A DNA stretch of 64,000 nt from Curtobacterium sp. MCBD17_032 (GTDB lineage: Bacteria; Actinomycetota; Actinomycetes; Actinomycetales; Microbacteriaceae): NCBI RefSeq assembly GCF_003234855.1, contig NZ_QKTO01000004.1, positions 1 through 64,000 of the forward strand. The letters run 5' to 3'. This document shows positions 59,072-64,000 of the stretch, piece after piece. How positions within the stretch are numbered: the first letter of the stretch is position 1; every line of letters starts with the position of its first letter. The translations under genes were made by a program, and so were the position numbers. The notes under the pieces are model-generated. The model ran no database searches, had not been told where the DNA came from, and saw only the letters and a program-made list of their open reading frames with translations.

Positions 59072-60267
59072 ACGCCCGCACCACCTCACCCGCGGCGACC
59101 GCGGCGACGAGCCCGGGCGCGACGGGCGTGCAGACACCGACCCGGACGGCATCCGGGCGTCCCCGGCACCTGTACGAGGTCGACGTCCTCCGCATCCTCA
59201 CCTTCGCCTGCGTGATCGGCGTGCACACGACGAGCCACACCATCGCGGACGACGACGTCCCGCTGTACGCCGTGCTCGGGCTGCTGCACTTCACCCGCCT
59301 GGTGTTCTTCTCGCTGACCGCGTTCGTCCTCGTCTACAGCTGGTCGCTCCGCCCCCGGCCGCTGGCGCAGTTCTGGCCCCGCCGGTTCCTGCTCGTCGGC
59401 GTGCCGTACCTCGCCTGGTCGTTCGTCTACGTCCTGGCGGCCTGGCTCATCAGCGGCACGACCCGAGGCGACGTCCCGGCGCTCGTGACGTCCGCCGCCG
59501 AGGGGATCGTGACCGGCACCGCCTGGTACCACCTGTACTTCCTGCTCGTGACGATGCAGGTGTACCTGCTCCTGCCCGTGATCGTCTGGCTGGTGCGGGT
59601 CACCCGACGGCACCACGTCACGCTGCTCGTCGTGGCGTTCGTCGTGCAGCTGGCCGTCTTCGCCGCCTACAAGTACCAGCCCCACTCGATCGACTGGTTG
59701 CACGGCTACCAGAAGCAGTTCTTCTTCTCGTACGCGTTCTTCATCGTGGCGGGCGCGGTCGCGGCCGACCACGCCGACCCGTTCCTGCGCTTCATCCGCC
59801 AGCACCGACGGGCCGTCCTGTGGGCGTTCGCCGGGGCGGGAGCCGTCACGCTCGGGGTCTGGTGGCTGCAGGTCGGCCTCGGGCAGTCCCTGTACGCCGC
59901 CGGCACGCCGCTGCAGCCCGTCCAGGTCCTGTGGAGCGCCGCGGTCTTCGTCGGGTTCCTGACGATCGGTGCGGCGTGGGCGGACCGCCGCCGAGCCGAC
60001 GGGTTGCTGGCCCGTGTCGTCGACTACGCCTCGGACCGGTCGTTCGGGATCTTCCTCAGCCACCCGTTCCTGATCTGGATCCTGCTGTACGGCGACAGCT
60101 GGCTCGAGTCGGTCGTCCCGGAGCCCTGGCTGACCGTCGTGACGTACGTGCTCGTGCTCGTGCTGTCGGTCGCCGTGACCGAGGCGTTCCGCTGGACACC
60201 GTTCAGCGTGCCGCTCACCGGTCGACCGTCGCTCGCGCGGCGGCGCGCGGGACGCACCGCGGGCTGA
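59068..60267 (+). CDS. Membrane acyltransferase (OafA/YrhL-like, Acyltransferase_3)
   Basis: A 399-residue polytopic protein with about ten membrane helices after a 30-residue Thr/Ala-rich tail. The Acyltransferase_3 opening is YEVDVLRILTFACVIGVHTTSH (about residue 35; key Arg and His), followed by FTRLVFFSLTAFVLVYSW and a final FGIFLSHPFLIWILL. Family members move acetyl or longer acyl groups from CoA onto sugars or other envelope molecules. GTG overlaps the ligase stop (GTGA). Acceptor unknown; no glycosyltransferase lies beside it. Confidence 0.88.
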   Translation: MNARTTSPAATAATSPGATGVQTPTRTASGRPRHLYEVDVLRILTFACVIGVHTTSHTIADDDVPLYAVLGLLHFTRLVFFSLTAFVLVYSWSLRPRPLAQFWPRRFLLVGVPYLAWSFVYVLAAWLISGTTRGDVPALVTSAAEGIVTGTAWYHLYFLLVTMQVYLLLPVIVWLVRVTRRHHVTLLVVAFVVQLAVFAAYKYQPHSIDWLHGYQKQFFFSYAFFIVAGAVAADHADPFLRFIRQHRRAVLWAFAGAGAVTLGVWWLQVGLGQSLYAAGTPLQPVQVLWSAAVFVGFLTIGAAWADRRRADGLLARVVDYASDRSFGIFLSHPFLIWILLYGDSWLESVVPEPWLTVVTYVLVLVLSVAVTEAFRWTPFSVPLTGRPSLARRRAGRTAG

Positions 60268-60316
60268 CGCGACCCACCCGTCCGGCGGTGCTGCGGGCCT
60301 CCCGAACGGGCGGCGG

Positions 60317-61660
60317 TCAGCGGGTCCCGTCGCGCTCGGCGGCCGGGACGCCGACCTCGAGGACCCCGTCGGTCATGGTGAGCCGCTGCGGGTCCATCAC
60401 CCATGCGACGACCGCCGCGGCCGCGAGCAGGACGCAGGAGATGGCGAACGGGATCTGCCACCCGGAGGCCTCGATGAGCGTGCCGAAGACGATGGGGGAG
60501 ACGACGCCCGCCACGCCGAAGCCGGTGTTCATGAAGCCGGACGCCGTGCCCGACCACTGCGGCGCGACGTCCATCGGGATGGCCCACAGGTTGGCGTTGC
60601 AGAGCTCGAGGAAGAAGAACGACAGCGCGAGCGACACCGTGGCCACCGCGAGGCTCTGTCCGGCGACGAGCAAGGGGAGCAGGCACACCAGCGACCCGCC
60701 GAGCCCGACGACCAGGACCAGACGACGTGCGTGGCGGCTGTTCCCGCCGCGGTGGATGATCCGGTCGCTCAGCATGCCGCCGACGGTGTCGCCGACGACC
60801 CCGGCGAGCAGCACCGCGGTGGTGAACCAGGCGAAGGCCGTGATCTCGAGGTCGTACTCGTCGCTGAGGAACGTCGGGATCCAGGTGAGGAACACCCAGA
60901 GCGTCCAGCCGTAGCCGAAGTCGACGAAGGAGACCGGCAGGACCTGCTTCGCGAGGGCCCGCCACGGGACAGGCGGCCGGGTCGCCCGGGTCTCCACGGG
61001 CGGGAGCTCCGCCAGCTCGGTCGCAGTGATCCCGCGAGCGTCCTCGGGGCGGTCCCGGAAGGCGACGAACCAGACGATGCCCCAGGCGACGGACAGGAGG
61101 GCCGTGGCGAAGAAGGCGAGGCGCCATCCGCTGATCGCGATGAAGTACGCCACGAGGAGGGGCGCGAGGGCGTTGCCGAGGCGGGCGGCCGAGTGCACGA
61201 CGCCCTGCGCGAATCCGTTCCGGTCGCGCGGGATCCACCGGCTCATCGCCTGGGTCGCGGACGGGAAGGCGGCTGCTTCGCTGAGGCCGAGGAGGAGCCG
61301 TGCGGCGAGCAGGGTCCAGAACCCGACCGCGAGACCGGTCCAGAGCGTCGCGACGCCCCACACCACGGTGATGACGAAGAGCGCGCGGCGCGGACCGGCC
61401 TTCTCGCTGATCGTCCCACCGAACACCTGGAGCAGCGCGTAGGGGAGTGAGAAGGCCGCCACGACGTACCCGGCGGCGGACTCGGTGAGCCCGAACTCCT
61501 CGGTGATGTGCGGCAGGGCCGTGGAGATGTTCGTCCGGTCGATGTACGAGATCGCGTACATGAAGCAGAGCAGGACGAGTACCCGGCCGCGGATGCGTCC
61601 GCGGAACGGGGTGCCCTTCGTCGGGATCGGTGCTGGCGCCGCAGCGGGGGCCGTGGTCAT
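60317..61660 (-). CDS. MFS transporter, anion:cation symporter (ACS)-like
   Basis: A 447-residue carrier with twelve predicted helices in two six-helix halves. The motif [18 protein letters not shown] in helix 1 (short core SYIDRTNIS, about residue 38) and [20 protein letters not shown] (core GLSEAAAFP, about 125) are typical of the ACS family, which takes up sugar acids, phthalate or other organic anions with protons. The exact substrate is unknown. ATG (complement of 61658-61660) follows GAAGAGG; TAGCCT on the complement at 61693-61698 may be its -10 box. Convergent with the acyltransferase, divergent from uvrB. Confidence 0.88.
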   Translation of the reverse strand: MTTAPAAAPAPIPTKGTPFRGRIRGRVLVLLCFMYAISYIDRTNISTALPHITEEFGLTESAAGYVVAAFSLPYALLQVFGGTISEKAGPRRALFVITVVWGVATLWTGLAVGFWTLLAARLLLGLSEAAAFPSATQAMSRWIPRDRNGFAQGVVHSAARLGNALAPLLVAYFIAISGWRLAFFATALLSVAWGIVWFVAFRDRPEDARGITATELAELPPVETRATRPPVPWRALAKQVLPVSFVDFGYGWTLWVFLTWIPTFLSDEYDLEITAFAWFTTAVLLAGVVGDTVGGMLSDRIIHRGGNSRHARRLVLVVGLGGSLVCLLPLLVAGQSLAVATVSLALSFFFLELCNANLWAIPMDVAPQWSGTASGFMNTGFGVAGVVSPIVFGTLIEASGWQIPFAISCVLLAAAAVVAWVMDPQRLTMTDGVLEVGVPAAERDGTR

Positions 61661-61779
61661 GGGGCCTCTTCGGTCGGGTTGCTGAACGGACCGGAGGCTA
61701 CGACCGTCGCCGATCAGGACCCTCGGAGTCCGCTGTCAGCCGACAGTACGCCGTGGGCGAGCAGAGCCGTCCGATGTCG

Positions 61780-61793
61780 GTAGGCGCGCCTAC
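61780..61793. promoter_or_regulatory. 14-bp palindrome overlapping the uvrB -10 box
   Basis: GTAGGCGCGCCTAC is a perfect palindrome whose right end shares three bases with TACTGT (61791-61796). A repressor bound here would block the polymerase. It does not fit the actinobacterial LexA box. Confidence 0.45.
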
Positions 61794-61796
61794 TGT
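61791..61796 (+). promoter_or_regulatory. -10 box for a leaderless uvrB transcript
   Basis: TACTGT ends seven bases before the uvrB ATG with no ribosome binding site between. Confidence 0.55.
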
Positions 61797-61803
61797 GGAC
61801 GGC

Positions 61804-63894
61804 ATGGGAGTCGCCGTCAAGCCCACGCGTGCCATCCGTCCGTTCGAGGTCATCAGCGAGTACTCACCGAGCGGTGACCAGCCCGCGGCGATCGCCGAGC
61901 TCGCCGGTCGCATCAACGCGGGTGAGACCGACGTCGTGCTGCTCGGCGCGACCGGTACCGGCAAGTCGGCGACGACGGCGTGGCTCATCGAACAGGTGCA
62001 GCGCCCGACGCTCGTGCTCGCGCACAACAAGACGCTGGCCGCGCAGCTCGCGAACGAGTTCCGCGGGCTCATGCCGAACAACGCCGTCGAGTACTTCGTG
62101 TCGTACTACGACTACTACCAGCCCGAGGCGTACGTCCCGCAGACGGACACCTTCATCGAGAAGGACTCCTCCGTGAACGCCGAGGTCGAGCGGCTCCGGC
62201 ACTCGACGACGAACTCGCTCCTCAGCCGACGTGACTCCGTCGTGGTCTCCACCGTGTCCTGCATCTACGGCCTCGGGACGCCGGAGCAGTACATGAACGC
62301 CTCGGTCGCGCTGCACATCGGTCAGACCATCTCACGGGACCAGCTCGTGCGGAAGTTCGTCAGCATGCAGTACCAGCGCAACGACGTCGACTTCGCGCGG
62401 GGCACCTTCCGGGTCCGCGGCGACACCCTCGAGATCATCCCGATGTACGAGGAGCACGCGATCCGCATCGAGATGTTCGGCGACGAGATCGAAGCCCTCT
62501 CGTCCCTCCACCCGCTGACCGGCAACGTGATCGACGACCTGCCGGCCGTGTCGATCTTCCCGGCGTCGCACTACGTCGCGGACACTGACGTCATGCACCG
62601 GGCGATCAGCTCGATCAAGGAGGAACTGGCCGAGCGGCTCGCCGAGCTCGAGGGCCAGGGGAAGCTGCTCGAGGCCCAGCGCCTGCGGATGCGCACCACC
62701 TTCGACATCGAGATGATGGAGCAGATCGGGTTCTGCTCCGGCATCGAGAACTACTCACGCCACATGGAAGGCCGGGGACCCGGGGAGGCGCCGCACTGCC
62801 TCATCGACTACTTCCCGGACGACTTCCTCCTCATCATCGACGAGTCGCACGTCACCGTGCCGCAGATCGGTGCGATGTACGAGGGGGACGCCTCGCGCAA
62901 GCGCACGCTCGTCGAGCACGGGTTCCGGTTGCCGAGCGCGATGGACAACCGCCCGCTCAAGTGGGAGGAGTTCCTCGACCGCGTCGGGCAGAAGGTCTTC
63001 CTGTCCGCCACCCCGGGCAAGTACGAGCTCGGCATCACGGACAGCGTCGTCGAGCAGATCATCCGTCCGACCGGCCTGGTCGATCCCGAGATCGTCATCA
63101 AGCCGAGCGACGGCCAGATCGACGACCTGCTCGAGGAGATCACGAAGCGCACAGAGAAGGACGAGCGTGTCCTCGTCACCACCCTGACCAAGCGGATGGC
63201 GGAGGAACTGACCGACTTCCTCGGGAACGCCGGCGTGCGCGTGCGGTACCTGCACTCGGACGTGGACACCCTGAAGCGCGTCGAGCTCCTGACCGAGCTG
63301 CGCCAGGGCGTCTACGACGTCCTGATCGGCATCAACCTGCTCCGCGAGGGCCTCGACCTGCCCGAGGTCTCCCTCGTCGCGATCCTCGACGCCGACAAGG
63401 AGGGCTTCCTGCGGTCGTCGACGTCGCTCATCCAGACCATCGGTCGTGCGGCCCGCAACGTCTCCGGGCAGGTGCTCATGTACGCCGACAAGATGACCGA
63501 CTCGATGAAGCAGGCCATCGAGGAGACCGACCGCCGCCGCGAGAAGCAGGTGGCCTACAACCTCGAGCACGGGATCGACCCGCAGCCGCTCCGCAAGAAG
63601 ATCGCGGACATCACCGAGGTCCTCAACCGCGAGAGCGACGACACCCGCGAGCTCCTCGAGCGTCGTGGTGGTGGCGTCCGGGACGGGCGACGGGCTCCCA
63701 CGCCGTCCCTCCGACGCGAGGGCATCGCCGGTGAGGGCGCGACGCAGCTCGAGGCGACCATCGCCGACCTCAACGACCAGATGCTGCAGGCCGCGGCCGA
63801 GTTGAAGTTCGAACTGGCGGCTCGGCTCCGCGACGAGGTGCAGGACCTCAAGAAGGCTCTGCGGCAGATGGAGTCGGCGGGCCATGTCGTCTGA
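61804..63894 (+). CDS. uvrB: Excinuclease ABC subunit B
   Basis: DNA damage-verifying ATPase of nucleotide excision repair. The 696 residues have the Walker A motif [14 protein letters not shown] (about 43-56), the beta-hairpin region [22 protein letters not shown] (core [11 protein letters not shown], about 101), the helicase motifs [10 protein letters not shown] and [10 protein letters not shown], and the C-terminal UVR domain that binds UvrC (about 655-690). ATG at 61804 is preceded by a palindrome and the -10 box; in-frame sequence upstream overlaps the MFS gene and is not coding. The SDR gene overlaps its last 11 bases. Confidence 0.97.
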   Translation: MGVAVKPTRAIRPFEVISEYSPSGDQPAAIAELAGRINAGETDVVLLGATGTGKSATTAWLIEQVQRPTLVLAHNKTLAAQLANEFRGLMPNNAVEYFVSYYDYYQPEAYVPQTDTFIEKDSSVNAEVERLRHSTTNSLLSRRDSVVVSTVSCIYGLGTPEQYMNASVALHIGQTISRDQLVRKFVSMQYQRNDVDFARGTFRVRGDTLEIIPMYEEHAIRIEMFGDEIEALSSLHPLTGNVIDDLPAVSIFPASHYVADTDVMHRAISSIKEELAERLAELEGQGKLLEAQRLRMRTTFDIEMMEQIGFCSGIENYSRHMEGRGPGEAPHCLIDYFPDDFLLIIDESHVTVPQIGAMYEGDASRKRTLVEHGFRLPSAMDNRPLKWEEFLDRVGQKVFLSATPGKYELGITDSVVEQIIRPTGLVDPEIVIKPSDGQIDDLLEEITKRTEKDERVLVTTLTKRMAEELTDFLGNAGVRVRYLHSDVDTLKRVELLTELRQGVYDVLIGINLLREGLDLPEVSLVAILDADKEGFLRSSTSLIQTIGRAARNVSGQVLMYADKMTDSMKQAIEETDRRREKQVAYNLEHGIDPQPLRKKIADITEVLNRESDDTRELLERRGGGVRDGRRAPTPSLRREGIAGEGATQLEATIADLNDQMLQAAAELKFELAARLRDEVQDLKKALRQMESAGHVV

Positions 63895-64000
63895 GCCGGG
63901 GGCGCCGACGGCGTCCGGGGACGGTCAGCGGACCGTCGTCGTGACGGGTGCCAGCGCCGGCCTCGGGTACCAGGCCGCGGAGCAGCTCGCCGCCTCGGGG
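63884..64000 (+). CDS. Short-chain dehydrogenase/reductase, N-terminal fragment
   Basis: The first 39 codons of a gene cut off by the window end. After a 17-residue polar start it reads [20 protein letters not shown], the Rossmann TGxxxGxG cofactor motif of the SDR family. ATG at 63884 overlaps the uvrB stop by 11 bases. Substrate and full length cannot be judged. Confidence 0.8.
   Translation, partial: MSSEPGAPTASGDGQRTVVVTGASAGLGYQAAEQLAASG

Noticed and set aside
60268..60316. Terminator between the acyltransferase and MFS genes
   Set aside because: Only weak four- to five-base stems can be drawn in the 49-base gap.
1..64000. CRISPR arrays, insertion sequences, phage genes, classic riboswitches or a replication origin
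   Set aside because: I looked for regularly spaced repeats, transposase-like proteins, conserved riboswitch boxes and DnaA-box clusters and saw none.

Overview
The window is a contiguous piece of a high-GC (about 70% by eye) actinobacterial chromosome. Gene order and protein style fit the family Microbacteriaceae; a Curtobacterium-like genus is my guess and is not proven by the sequence. Signs of this are the pyrR-pyrB-pyrC-(membrane protein)-carA-carB-pyrF-mIHF/gmk-rpoZ-metK-priA order, the pdtaR-polA-rpsA-coaE-uvrB order shared with mycobacteria, frequent GTG starts, 4-bp start/stop overlaps, and many genes that appear to lack a 5' leader. Almost everything is on the + strand. No phage, insertion sequence, CRISPR array or replication origin is visible, and no stretch longer than 300 bases lacks a gene.

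Layout. 1-62: start of the window; its first 48 bases are an exact inverted copy of bases 609-656 inside alaS, which looks like a contig-end artefact. 63-9685: alaS, ruvX/yqgF, mltG, then the shikimate block aroC-aroK-aroB and a UbiB/ABC1-type kinase. 9785-10809: efp and nusB. 10807-24320: a pyrimidine operon (pyrR, pyrB, pyrC, a membrane PH-like protein, carA, carB, pyrF) running into an mIHF-guanylate kinase fusion, rpoZ, metK and a helicase-dead priA. The operon leader carries two tandem PyrR-binding hairpins just before the pyrR ribosome binding site. 24448-25369: two small minus-strand genes (DUF4383 membrane protein and a 108-aa protein of unknown function). 25496-28766: fmt, rsmB, rpe.

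28776-36639: amino-acid block hisE, hisG, hisF, hisI, trpE, two membrane proteins that travel with trp genes, trpC, trpB, trpA. 36736-45612: lgt, glutamate synthase gltB-gltD, pyruvate kinase. 45791-47583: a ferritin-like/VIT1 iron transporter and a convergent HdeD-like membrane protein. 47689-47768: tRNA-Leu(CAA). 47866-56419: the ANTAR response regulator pdtaR, a GNAT acetyltransferase, a minus-strand hotdog thioesterase, polA, a DUF885 metallopeptidase-like protein, rpsA and coaE. 56416-61660: the most accessory-looking stretch, with a secreted alpha/beta hydrolase, an AMP-forming acyl ligase overlapping a membrane acyltransferase, and a minus-strand MFS transporter. 61804-64000: uvrB and the first 39 codons of a short-chain dehydrogenase cut by the window end.

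How the genes work together. The window joins aromatic precursor supply (aroC/K/B) with tryptophan synthesis (trpE/C/B/A), de novo UMP synthesis with its RNA-binding regulator, histidine synthesis, ammonia assimilation (gltBD) and basic information processing (alaS, efp, nusB, rpoZ, priA, fmt, rsmB, polA, rpsA, uvrB). Regulation visible in the DNA includes PyrR-binding RNA hairpins, a long hairpin that masks the aroC ribosome binding site, several strong terminators (one within a perfect 48-bp palindrome after polA), and a repeated pattern in which a TANNNT -10 box lies 6-7 bases before the start codon, predicting leaderless mRNAs.
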